From: Rhabdaerophilum calidifontis
GTDB lineage: Bacteria; Pseudomonadota; Alphaproteobacteria; Rhizobiales; Beijerinckiaceae
Assembly (NCBI RefSeq): GCF_008641065.1
Contig: NZ_VTRS01000003.1
Location: 62,001-126,000, forward strand
Reading direction: 5' to 3'
DNA: 64,000 nt
Both the position numbers and the translations under genes were made by a program. Shown here one piece after another: positions 55,693-64,000 of the stretch. The number at the start of each line of letters is the position of its first letter. Position 1 is the stretch's first letter. The notes beneath the pieces were generated by a model that saw only the letters and a program-made list of their open reading frames with translations, did no database searches and had not been told where the DNA came from.

Positions 55693-56616
55693 TCAGAGCC
55701 GGCCGCGCCGGAAATCGGCGAGATGGTCGATCATCCCGAGGAGGATCAGCAGCAGGGCGGGCAGGCCGAAGATGACGAGCGCGGCCCAGATAGCGGTGAG
55801 GAGGATGCCGCGCGCCGCCATCCCGAGGGTCCGGACATGGAGAACCGCAAGGCCCTGGAGCGTGAAGGCGGCAGCAAGGCCGACCACCACCAATTCGCCG
55901 AACAATCCCGGATAGCCCGGCGACAGCGCCAGAAAGAACGACAGCCCGAACAGGATCAGCGCGCCGCCCGGCAGCCGGAATCGCCGGAAATCCGGCCTGG
56001 GATAGGCGAGCCGCCCGGCACGCTCGGCGATCTGCATCGCGAGCGTCGCCGAGATCGCGAGCGTCAGCACGTTGACGAGCCCCGAGAGGGGCAGGATCAG
56101 CCCCGCCATCAATTCGACCAGCGCCTGGAGGTCGCCGCCCGGCGGCTCGGCGCCGATCCGGCGCGCCGCGAGTTCGAGCGCGCGCCGGAGCTGCGCCTGG
56201 AGCGCGGCGTAATCGGGCTGGAACAGGAAGGCGGCCACGGCCATCGCCAGCGCGACATACATGATTGTCAGCAGCGCGAGCCGGCCGAGATCGAGCCCGT
56301 CGCGCCCCGGCCGTCCCTCCGCCGGCAGGAAGACCTGCGCTGCCCGTGCCGTGATCCCGAAGGCGGGGATCGCGAGCATGCCGGAGACGACCAGGGCCGC
56401 CGGCATGCCCGCGGCGAGCTGGGCGATAAGCCCGGCCAGGATGCCGCCGAGCGCCGCGACCAGCGGATGCCAGCCGAAACCGGCGATCAGCAGCGGCGCC
56501 GGTGCGAGCACGGAGAGGAGCAGGATCGGCGCGGCGAGCGGCGTCAGCAGCCCCGAAAGGAGCGCCGTGGTGAAGCCCGCCAGCAGGGCGACAAGGATGG
56601 CCTGCGCCAGAGACAT
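55693..56616 (-). CDS. DUF2232 family membrane protein
   Basis: Protein of 307 residues with about eight hydrophobic segments. The family is typically encoded between rpsR and rplI in Alphaproteobacteria, as here, and may be related to ECF-type or YybS membrane proteins. Function is unknown. It precedes rplI by 44 bases. The 190-base gap to rpsR holds two short hairpins (near 56751-56773 and 56785-56801) but no T-tract. Confidence 0.85.
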   Translation of the reverse strand: MSLAQAILVALLAGFTTALLSGLLTPLAAPILLLSVLAPAPLLIAGFGWHPLVAALGGILAGLIAQLAAGMPAALVVSGMLAIPAFGITARAAQVFLPAEGRPGRDGLDLGRLALLTIMYVALAMAVAAFLFQPDYAALQAQLRRALELAARRIGAEPPGGDLQALVELMAGLILPLSGLVNVLTLAISATLAMQIAERAGRLAYPRPDFRRFRLPGGALILFGLSFFLALSPGYPGLFGELVVVGLAAAFTLQGLAVLHVRTLGMAARGILLTAIWAALVIFGLPALLLILLGMIDHLADFRRGRL

Positions 56617-56806
56617 CGGTCGAGCTGTCCCGCGAACCAGCCCGGAGGCCGGCGGTTAGAAGCGGATCCCGGTCAGGCCGGCCGGTTCCGCTCCAGCAGA
56701 CCGCGCGGGGCACCGGCCCGGCACGGCGACGAAGGATGGAGCCTGAGGCGAAGGTCCGGCACGCCGGTCCTTCGCAGAGTTCGGAAGCCTCTAGGGCTTC
56801 GGATGC

Positions 56807-57043
56807 TTACTTGATCACGTAAGGCAGCAGGCCGAGGAAGCGCGCGCGCTTGATCGCCTGGGCGAGTTCGCGCTGCTTCTTCGCCGAAACGGCCGTGATG
56901 CGCGACGGCACGATCTTGCCGCGCTCGGAAATGTAGCGCGACAGGAGCTTCACGTCCTTGTAGTCGATCCGCGGCGCGGCGGCGCCCGAGAACGGGCAGG
57001 TCTTGCGGCGGCGGAAGAACGGGCGGCGGGCGGGCTGCGACAT
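56807..57043 (-). CDS. rpsR: 30S ribosomal protein S18
   Basis: Protein of 78 residues with [32 protein letters not shown] and [21 protein letters not shown], all diagnostic. It overlaps the rpsF stop by one base (57043), giving coupled synthesis of the S6-S18 pair. Confidence 0.97.
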   Translation of the reverse strand: MSQPARRPFFRRRKTCPFSGAAAPRIDYKDVKLLSRYISERGKIVPSRITAVSAKKQRELAQAIKRARFLGLLPYVIK

Positions 57044-57495
57044 CAGTTGAACTCCTCGCTCGCGCCCTCGGCGCCGTCACCCTCATCGCGGTCGCGCCGG
57101 CGGGGGCCGCGATCTCCCCGATCACCGCGATCACCGCGGTCCCCGCGCTCGCCCCGGTCGCGTTCGTCGCGGTCCCGGCGCTGGAGCATCGCGGAGGGGC
57201 CTTCTTCGAGCGCGTCGACCTTGACGGTCATGAAGCGCAGGATGTCCTCGTTGATCGCCATCTGGCGCTCCATCTCGACGATCGCCGCCGAGGGCGCCTC
57301 GAGGTTGAACAGCGCGTAATGGGCCTTGCGGTTCTTCTTGATCCGGTAGGCAAGGGACTTGACGCCCCAATATTCCACCTTGGTAACCGCGCCGCCATGC
57401 TGCTCGATGACGGCCTTGTAGGTCTCGGTCATCGCCTCGACCTGCTGGGCGGTCACGTCCTGGCGCGCCAGGAAGACGTGTTCATACAATGCCAT
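57043..57495 (-). CDS. rpsF: 30S ribosomal protein S6 with charged repeat tail
   Basis: Protein of 150 residues. The S6 fold covers about 1-100 ([37 protein letters not shown]). The last 40 residues are an Arg/Asp/Gly tail including four consecutive GDR units, encoded by near-identical 9-base DNA repeats. E. coli S6 carries a glutamate tail instead. It is the first gene of rpsF-rpsR-DUF2232-rplI. Confidence 0.96.
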   Translation of the reverse strand: MALYEHVFLARQDVTAQQVEAMTETYKAVIEQHGGAVTKVEYWGVKSLAYRIKKNRKAHYALFNLEAPSAAIVEMERQMAINEDILRFMTVKVDALEEGPSAMLQRRDRDERDRGERGDRGDRGDRGDRGPRRRDRDEGDGAEGASEEFN

Positions 57496-57660
57496 GATAG
57501 CCTTCTTTCACATTTCACTTCCGCTCGGCGCGAAGCCCTTCGGACCTTGGAAGGCCCAACGAGAAATCACGAAGGCGTTGACACGGGAGAACGGGTCGGA
57601 AGACCCTGCCACGCGCGAAGACGGGCTCTCCGTTCAGCCACCGGCCCAGCGGAAGCGCGC

Positions 57661-57689
57661 CTGATACGGCTTTTGCAGGCGAAAGACAA
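57661..57689 (-). promoter_or_regulatory. Candidate rpsF operon promoter
   Basis: On the minus strand TTGTCT (57689-57684), a 17-base spacer and TATCAG (57666-57661). The leader to the rpsF ATG would be about 155 bases, room for the known S6:S18 autoregulatory structure; a small stem with a CCG near 57541-57535 is a possible part of it. Confidence 0.4.
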
Positions 57690-57706
57690 GCATTATTCGG
57701 AGCAGG

Positions 57707-58315
57707 ATGGACGCTCTTCTCGCCGAAATCCGGTCCTGCACGGCGTGTCAGGGCCTGCCGCTGGGGCCGCGCCCCATCCTGCAGGCCGGCGCGCGGGCGC
57801 GCATCCTCATCGCGGGGCAGGCACCGGGACGGATCACGCATGCGAAGGGCATTCCCTTCGATGATCCTTCCGGCAATCGCCTCCGGGATTGGCTCGGGGT
57901 TGCCCGCGCGACCTTCTACAATCCCGACTGCTTCGCCATCATTCCCATGGGGTTCTGCTTTCCCGGCACGGGCAGCGGCGGAGACCTGCCGCCCCGTCCG
58001 GAATGCGCGCCGCTCTGGCGCGCCCCGCTGATGGCGCTCTTGTCCAACATCGAGATGACCCTGCTGCTCGGCACCTATGCCAATGAATGGCATCTCGGGC
58101 CGGCGCGCGGTGAAAGGCTTGCCGATCGCGTCGCCCTCTGGCGTGAGACGTTTCCACGGCTTGTACCGTTGCCCCATCCGAGCCCGCGCAACATCGCCTG
58201 GTTCCGTCGCAATCCGTGGTTCGAGGCGGAATTGCTGCCGGCGCTGCGGGTCCGGATCGCGGAAATCCTGCACGCGCCGGCCGGATCCGGGGGCGATGGG
58301 CCGAAGCCGGCTTGA
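57707..58315 (+). CDS. Uracil-DNA glycosylase superfamily protein
   Basis: Protein of 202 residues. Motif A is GQAPGRITHAKGIPFDDPSG (37-56) and motif B is PHPSPRNIAWF (156-166), the two active-site blocks of the UDG fold. Cys11 and Cys14 (CTACQ) recall the Fe-S-binding families 4/5, although the later cysteines differ in spacing. It probably excises uracil or a related damaged base; the exact family is uncertain. It is divergent from rpsF and 99 bases from fabD. Confidence 0.78.
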   Translation: MDALLAEIRSCTACQGLPLGPRPILQAGARARILIAGQAPGRITHAKGIPFDDPSGNRLRDWLGVARATFYNPDCFAIIPMGFCFPGTGSGGDLPPRPECAPLWRAPLMALLSNIEMTLLLGTYANEWHLGPARGERLADRVALWRETFPRLVPLPHPSPRNIAWFRRNPWFEAELLPALRVRIAEILHAPAGSGGDGPKPA

Positions 58316-58414
58316 CTTCGCACCCGCATGGCACGAAGAGCGCCGGACTTTTCGCCCCGGCGGTCCTGACCGGCCCGGCGGGCGGATCAAGGGCGGCAAG
58401 CGAAGGGACAAGCC

Positions 58415-59350
58415 ATGAAGACCGCGTTCCTCTTTCCCGGGCAGGGCAGCCAGGCCATCGGCATGGGGCAGGCGCTCGCCGAAGCGTTCCCCGCCGCGCG
58501 CGCGGTGTTCGAGGAAGTGGACGCCGCGCTCGGCCAGAAACTCTCGAGGCTGATGTTCGAGGGCCCGGAGGCGGAACTGACCCTCACCGCCAATGCCCAG
58601 CCGGCGCTGATGGCGCATTCGCTGGCCGTGATCCGGGTTCTGGAGGTCGAGAAGGGGCTCGACCTTGCACGAGACGCCGCCTTTGTCGCCGGCCATTCGC
58701 TCGGCGAATATTCCGCGCTCTGCGCCGCCGGCGCGCTGAACCTGGCCGAGACGGCAAGGCTGCTGCGCATCCGCGGCGACGCGATGCAGGCGGCGGTGCC
58801 GGTGGGTGAGGGCGCGATGGCGGCGCTGCTCGGCGCGGAATGGGAACTCGCCTCCGAGATCGCGCGCGAGGCGGCGCAGGGCGCGGTCTGCGATGTCGCC
58901 AACGACAATGGCGGCGGCCAGGTGGTGCTCTCCGGCGACAAGGCCGCGATCGACCGCGCCTGCGCGATCGCGAGGGAAAGAGGCGTCAAGCGCGCGATCC
59001 CGCTGCCGGTTTCGGCGCCCTTCCATTCACGGCTGATGGCGCCGGCGGCGGAGCGGATGCGCGCGGCGCTCGCCGATGCCGAGATCCGGGCGCCGCAGGT
59101 GCCGGTCGTGGCCAATGTCACCGCCGGACCGGTGTCCGACCCCGAGGCGATCCGGAAGAATCTCGTCGATCAGGTCTGCGGCTCCGTGCGCTGGCGCGAG
59201 AGCATGCTCTGGCTCGGCGCCTCCGGCGTAACCCGCTTCATCGAATGCGGCACCGGCAAGGTGCTGACGGGCATCGCCAAACGGCTTGTGGCGGGTAGCG
59301 ACGCGGTGAGCATCGGCACGCCGGAGGATGTCGCGGCCCATGGCGATTGA
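58415..59350 (+). CDS. fabD: Malonyl-CoA:ACP transacylase
   Basis: Enzyme of 311 residues loading malonyl groups on ACP. FPGQGSQ at 8-14, the nucleophile Ser95 in GHSLGEYSA and the catalytic histidine in APFHSRLM are present. It heads fabD-fabG-acpP-fabF. Malonyl-CoA, its substrate, is also the intermediate of the mat pathway at 6.6-9.6 kb. Confidence 0.96.
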   Translation: MKTAFLFPGQGSQAIGMGQALAEAFPAARAVFEEVDAALGQKLSRLMFEGPEAELTLTANAQPALMAHSLAVIRVLEVEKGLDLARDAAFVAGHSLGEYSALCAAGALNLAETARLLRIRGDAMQAAVPVGEGAMAALLGAEWELASEIAREAAQGAVCDVANDNGGGQVVLSGDKAAIDRACAIARERGVKRAIPLPVSAPFHSRLMAPAAERMRAALADAEIRAPQVPVVANVTAGPVSDPEAIRKNLVDQVCGSVRWRESMLWLGASGVTRFIECGTGKVLTGIAKRLVAGSDAVSIGTPEDVAAHGD

Positions 59351-59495
59351 TGCGGCTTTCCCAGCGCTCCGGCCGGCAGGCTGATGGAACTGACCGAACG
59401 ATGCTGGCGGAACCGGCGCGAAACGGATAGGTCTCGCCTGGTCTGAACCAATCCGCGCCGCGAACACCCGGCCCGCTTTTCGACGGAGTTTCCCC

Positions 59496-60233
59496 ATGTT
59501 TTCTCTCACCGGCAGGAAGGCCCTGGTCACCGGCGCCTCGGGCGGAATCGGCGCCGAGATCGCGCGGGCGCTGCACGCGCAGGGCGCCGTCGTCGCGCTC
59601 TCCGGCACGCGGGCAGCGGCGCTCGAGGCGCTGGCGGCCGCGCTCGGCGAGCGCGCGCATGTGGCGCCCGCGAACCTTGCCGACCGCGCCTCGGTCGAGG
59701 CGCTGGTTCCGGCCGCGGAGGCGGCGATGGGCGGGCTCGACATCCTCGTCAACAATGCCGGCATCACCCGCGACAACCTCTTCATGCGCATGAAGGACGA
59801 GGAATGGGATAGCGTGCTCGCGGTGAACCTCACCTCCTCCTTCATCCTCGCGCGGAGCGCGGTGAAGGGCATGATGAAGCGCCGATTCGGCCGGATCATC
59901 GGCATCACATCGGTGGTCGGCGTCACCGGCAATCCGGGCCAGGCGAATTACTGCGCCGCCAAGGCCGGCATGATCGGCATGACCAAGAGCCTCGCCGCCG
60001 AGGTCGCGAGCCGCAACATCACGGTGAACTGCGTTGCGCCCGGCTTCATCGAGAGCGCGATGACCGATGCGCTCAACGACAAGCAGCGCGAGGCGATCAT
60101 GGCCAACATCCCGGCCGGCCGCATGGGCAAGGGCGAGGAGATCGCCGCTGCCGTCGCCTTTCTAGCCTCCGATGCGGCCGGCTATGTCAACGGCCAGACG
60201 CTGCATGTGAACGGCGCGATGGCGCGGATCTGA
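59496..60233 (+). CDS. fabG: 3-oxoacyl-ACP reductase
   Basis: NADPH-dependent SDR of 245 residues: TGASGGIG at 13-20, NNAGITRDNLFMRMKDEEW, catalytic serine in GITSVVGV and YCAAK, and C-terminal VNGAMARI. It follows fabD by 145 bases. Confidence 0.96.
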   Translation: MFSLTGRKALVTGASGGIGAEIARALHAQGAVVALSGTRAAALEALAAALGERAHVAPANLADRASVEALVPAAEAAMGGLDILVNNAGITRDNLFMRMKDEEWDSVLAVNLTSSFILARSAVKGMMKRRFGRIIGITSVVGVTGNPGQANYCAAKAGMIGMTKSLAAEVASRNITVNCVAPGFIESAMTDALNDKQREAIMANIPAGRMGKGEEIAAAVAFLASDAAGYVNGQTLHVNGAMARI

Positions 60234-60288
60234 GCGGGAAGACAGGCGTGCGCAGCCGCTTTTTCCGCAGCGGATGCGGCGCTGCACG

Positions 60289-60317
60289 TTGACATTCCGG
60301 CGCGCCTTTGGAAGGGA
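60289..60317 (+). promoter_or_regulatory. Possible acpP promoter (-35 only convincing)
   Basis: TTGACA at 60289-60294 in the 159-base fabG-acpP gap is a consensus -35; the hexamer 17 bases on (60312-60317) is a poor -10. acpP often has its own strong promoter, so this is plausible. Confidence 0.3.
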
Positions 60318-60392
60318 AGGCGCCGGGTTCAGCCCGCCGGGTCTGCCGGACGGGCCTTCCGCGATGATGAGTGTTGAAAAGGAAAGTCCGCC

Positions 60393-60629
60393 ATGAGCGA
60401 TGTCGCCGAGCGCGTGAAGAAGATCGTCGTTGAGCATCTCAGCGTCGATCCGGAGAAGGTCGTCGAAGGCGCGAATTTCATCGATGATCTCGGCGCGGAC
60501 AGCCTCGACACCGTCGAGCTGGTGATGGCGTTCGAGGAGGAATTCGGGGTCGAGATCCCCGACGATGCCGCCGAGACCATCGTCACGGTCGGCGATGCCG
60601 TGAAATTCCTCGAAAAGAACGCGGCCTGA
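60393..60629 (+). CDS. acpP: Acyl carrier protein
   Basis: Acidic protein of 78 residues, [16 protein letters not shown], with the phosphopantetheine serine at 37 ([11 protein letters not shown]). It carries growing acyl chains through fatty-acid synthesis. AAAAGGAAAG lies upstream of the ATG. It precedes fabF by 12 bases. Confidence 0.97.
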   Translation: MSDVAERVKKIVVEHLSVDPEKVVEGANFIDDLGADSLDTVELVMAFEEEFGVEIPDDAAETIVTVGDAVKFLEKNAA

Positions 60630-60641
60630 CCGGACAGGCGC

Positions 60642-61907
60642 ATGCTCCGCCGCGTTGTCGTTACCGGTCTCGGCATGGTGTCGCCGCTTGGATGCGGCGT
60701 CGAGCCGAGCTGGCGCAGAGTCGTGGCCGGTGAATCCGGCGCGCGGCGGATCGAAACCTTCGAGGTCGCGGATATCGCGGCCCGCATCGCCTGCCAGATC
60801 CCGCGCGGAACCGGGCCGGGCGAATACAATCCCGACGATTGGATGGACCCGAAGGACCAGCGCAAGGTCGACGAGTTCATCGTCTTCGCGATGGCCGCCG
60901 CCAGGCAGGCGCTGGACGATGCCGGCTGGCATCCCGCGAGCCATGACGAGCAGATCCGCACCGGCGTCATGGTCGGCTCCGGCATCGGCGGCATCGGCGG
61001 CATTTCCGAGACCGCGATCACGCTGCACGAGAAGGGGCCGCGCCGCGTCTCGCCCTTCTTCATTCCCGGCCGCCTCATCAACCTTGCCTCGGGCTATATC
61101 TCGATCGCGCACGGGCTCAAGGGGCCGAACCATTCGGTCGTGACCGCGTGCTCGACCGGCGCGCATGCGATCGGCGACGCGGCGCGGCTCGTCGCGCTCG
61201 GCGATGCGGATGTCATGGTTGCGGGCGGCACCGAATCGCCGATCTCGCGCATCGCCATGGCCGGCTTCGCCGCCTGCCGGGCGCTCTCGACCGGGTTCAA
61301 CGACGATCCCACCCGCGCCTCGCGGCCCTATGACAGGGACCGCGACGGTTTCGTGATGGGCGAGGGCGCCGGCGTGGTGGTGGTCGAGGCGCTCGAGCAT
61401 GCCCTGGCGCGCGGCGCGCGGATCCATGCCGAGATCGTCGGCTACGGCCTTTCCGGCGACGCCTATCACATCACCTCGCCCTCCGAGGATGGCGACGGCG
61501 CCTATCGCTGCATGGCCGCGGCGCTGAAACGCGCCGGCCTCGCGCCCGGCGATCTCGATTACATCAATGCGCATGGCACCTCGACGCCACTCGGCGACGA
61601 GATCGAACTCGGCGCCGTGACGCGGCTGCTCGGCAACCATGCCGGTAGCGTGGCGATGTCCTCCACCAAATCCTGCACAGGGCATCTGCTCGGCGCGGCA
61701 GGAGCGATCGAGGCAATCTTCTCGATCCTCGCGATCCGCGATCAGGTGGCGCCGCCGACGATCAATCTCGAGAATCCGTCCGTCGAGACCGCGATCGACC
61801 TCGTGCCCAACACGGCGCGCCGGCGCAGGATCGATGTCGCGCTGTCGAACTCCTTCGGGTTCGGCGGCACGAATGCCTCGCTGGTCATGCGCCGCTTCGA
61901 CGCATAA
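60642..61907 (+). CDS. fabF: 3-oxoacyl-ACP synthase II
   Basis: Condensing enzyme of 421 residues with the Cys-His-His triad: Cys170 (TACSTGAHAIG), His in INAHGTSTPLGD near 307 and His in KSCTGHLLGAAG near 344. The FGFGGTN motif closes the fold. Confidence 0.96.
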   Translation: MLRRVVVTGLGMVSPLGCGVEPSWRRVVAGESGARRIETFEVADIAARIACQIPRGTGPGEYNPDDWMDPKDQRKVDEFIVFAMAAARQALDDAGWHPASHDEQIRTGVMVGSGIGGIGGISETAITLHEKGPRRVSPFFIPGRLINLASGYISIAHGLKGPNHSVVTACSTGAHAIGDAARLVALGDADVMVAGGTESPISRIAMAGFAACRALSTGFNDDPTRASRPYDRDRDGFVMGEGAGVVVVEALEHALARGARIHAEIVGYGLSGDAYHITSPSEDGDGAYRCMAAALKRAGLAPGDLDYINAHGTSTPLGDEIELGAVTRLLGNHAGSVAMSSTKSCTGHLLGAAGAIEAIFSILAIRDQVAPPTINLENPSVETAIDLVPNTARRRRIDVALSNSFGFGGTNASLVMRRFDA

Positions 61908-62009
61908 CCCCTTTTCGCCATATTCCTCCCGGATAGGGGGATCGCGGACACATTCGGAACGCGGCGCCGGGGGTGCCGGTCGGACATTGCATGAGAAGGC
62001 GGGATCTGG

Positions 62010-63359
<1,350 letters not shown>

Positions 63360-63390
63360 GCGTCTCGTCCGGGAATCCGGAGGACCGCGA

Positions 63391-64000
63391 TTGGACAAGA
63401 CCATGCCAGCAACGAGCCCGGCCGCCATGCGCCGTGGCGTGATGTTCGTTCTCTCCTCGCCCTCGGGAGCGGGAAAATCGGCGCTCTCGCGCCTCCTCCT
63501 CCAGGATGACCCGGCGATCCGGCTGTCGATCTCGGTGACGACACGCCCGCGCCGGCCGAGCGAGGTCGAAGGCGTGCATTACCATTTCCTCGACGTCGCG
63601 GCCTTCGAGGCCATGCGCAAGCGCGGCGACCTGCTCGAATGGGCCGAGGTCCACGGCAATTTTTACGGCACGCCGCGCGCGCCGGTCGAGGCTGCGCTCG
63701 CCGAGGGGCGCGACATCCTCTTCGATATCGACGTCCAGGGCACCTTGCAACTCTACAAGAAGATGCGCGCGGATGTCGTGTCGGTCTTCATCCTGCCGCC
63801 CTCGATCGCCGAGCTCGAACGCCGGCTCCAGCGCCGCGCCGAGGATCCGGAACCGGTGATCCGCCGGCGGCTCCGGACCGCCGAGGGCGAAATCGCGCAT
63901 TGGGCGGACTATGATTATGTGCTGGTCAACGCCGATCTTCAGACCTGCCTTGCGGAGCTGAAGCAGATCCTGGCGGTGGAGCGCGCGCGCCGGCACCGTC
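63391..64000 (+). CDS. gmk: Guanylate kinase (runs off the right edge)
   Basis: Phosphorylates GMP to GDP. SSPSGAGKS P-loop, SVTTRPRRPSEVEGVHYHF and DIDVQG are diagnostic; about 203 residues are visible. A TTG at 63391 is chosen as start because GGAGG (63379-63383) lies seven bases upstream; the next in-frame ATG (63403) is 19 bases from it. It follows mltG by 31 bases, leaving no room for the yicC gene often found between them. Confidence 0.94.
   Translation, partial: MDKTMPATSPAAMRRGVMFVLSSPSGAGKSALSRLLLQDDPAIRLSISVTTRPRRPSEVEGVHYHFLDVAAFEAMRKRGDLLEWAEVHGNFYGTPRAPVEAALAEGRDILFDIDVQGTLQLYKKMRADVVSVFILPPSIAELERRLQRRAEDPEPVIRRRLRTAEGEIAHWADYDYVLVNADLQTCLAELKQILAVERARRHR

Noticed and set aside
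57095-57180. Short tandem repeats that look like a small CRISPR-like array
   Set aside because: The units are nine bases, contiguous without spacers, and encode the GDR tail of S6; no cas gene is present.
57578-57606. TTGACA as a promoter for the UDG-like gene
   Set aside because: No acceptable -10 lies 16-18 bases downstream, and the site is within the probable rpsF leader.

Overview
The window is a contiguous, GC-rich, densely coded piece of an alphaproteobacterial chromosome. The lineage evidence is gene order: rpsF-rpsR-DUF2232-rplI-dnaB-alr-radA-cvpA-purF-SDR, then fabD-fabG-acpP-fabF-mltG-gmk. This order, with several FCD-type GntR regulators, TRAP transporters and a urease operon carrying a HupE/UreJ gene, fits Hyphomicrobiales (Rhizobiales) best. 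The genus cannot be read from the sequence. No rRNA, tRNA, insertion sequence, prophage or CRISPR array was seen. Almost all of the window is coding; the one gene-free stretch over 300 bases (34703-35148) holds a cobalamin riboswitch.

Left third (1-17.7 kb), organic-acid catabolism. (i) A hexuronate cluster: gntR-kduI-kduD-uxaC on the minus strand, divergent from a hydratase-like gene and a dctP-dctQ-dctM TRAP transporter. (ii) A malonate cluster: matA-matB (malonyl-CoA decarboxylase and synthetase), divergent from a GntR regulator with a MatR-type operator, followed by an orphan TctC binding protein. (iii) A large FAD/Fe-S oxidoreductase with its own gntR, divergent from a glyoxylate-type aminotransferase. 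A TIGR03862-type flavoprotein, an ABC-F ATPase and a DUF2177 membrane protein follow.

Middle (20-41.4 kb). A urease operon ureD-ureA-hupE-ureB-ureC-[ABM monooxygenase-msrQ]-ureE-ureF-ureG; then a small conserved gene and ppx/rlmE flanking a perfect FNR/FixK-type box; a TAXI-type TRAP system with a duplicated translation start region; a DmeF-like Co/Ni exporter; a DUF1636 metal protein under a cobalamin riboswitch with a Shine-Dalgarno-sequestering hairpin; a PepSY/DUF2946 pair; guaA and rsmB; a small lipoprotein with a clear terminator; and an unrecognised LysM-like gene. Nickel/cobalt handling (HupE, UreE His tail, DmeF, DUF1636) is a recurring theme.

Right third (41.4-64 kb), housekeeping: guaB, a secreted propeller-like protein, nnrU, yfgM-like and der, an SDR, purF, cvpA, radA, two tiny unknown genes, alr, dnaB, rplI, a DUF2232 protein, rpsR, rpsF, a uracil-DNA-glycosylase-fold protein, the fatty-acid synthesis genes, mltG and the start of gmk.

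I did not find a convincing new multi-gene defence or mobile system. The observations most worth a check are the regulatory ones (riboswitch platform, FNR-type box, duplicated translation start), the redox pair inserted in the urease operon, and the orphan gene at 40508-41395.
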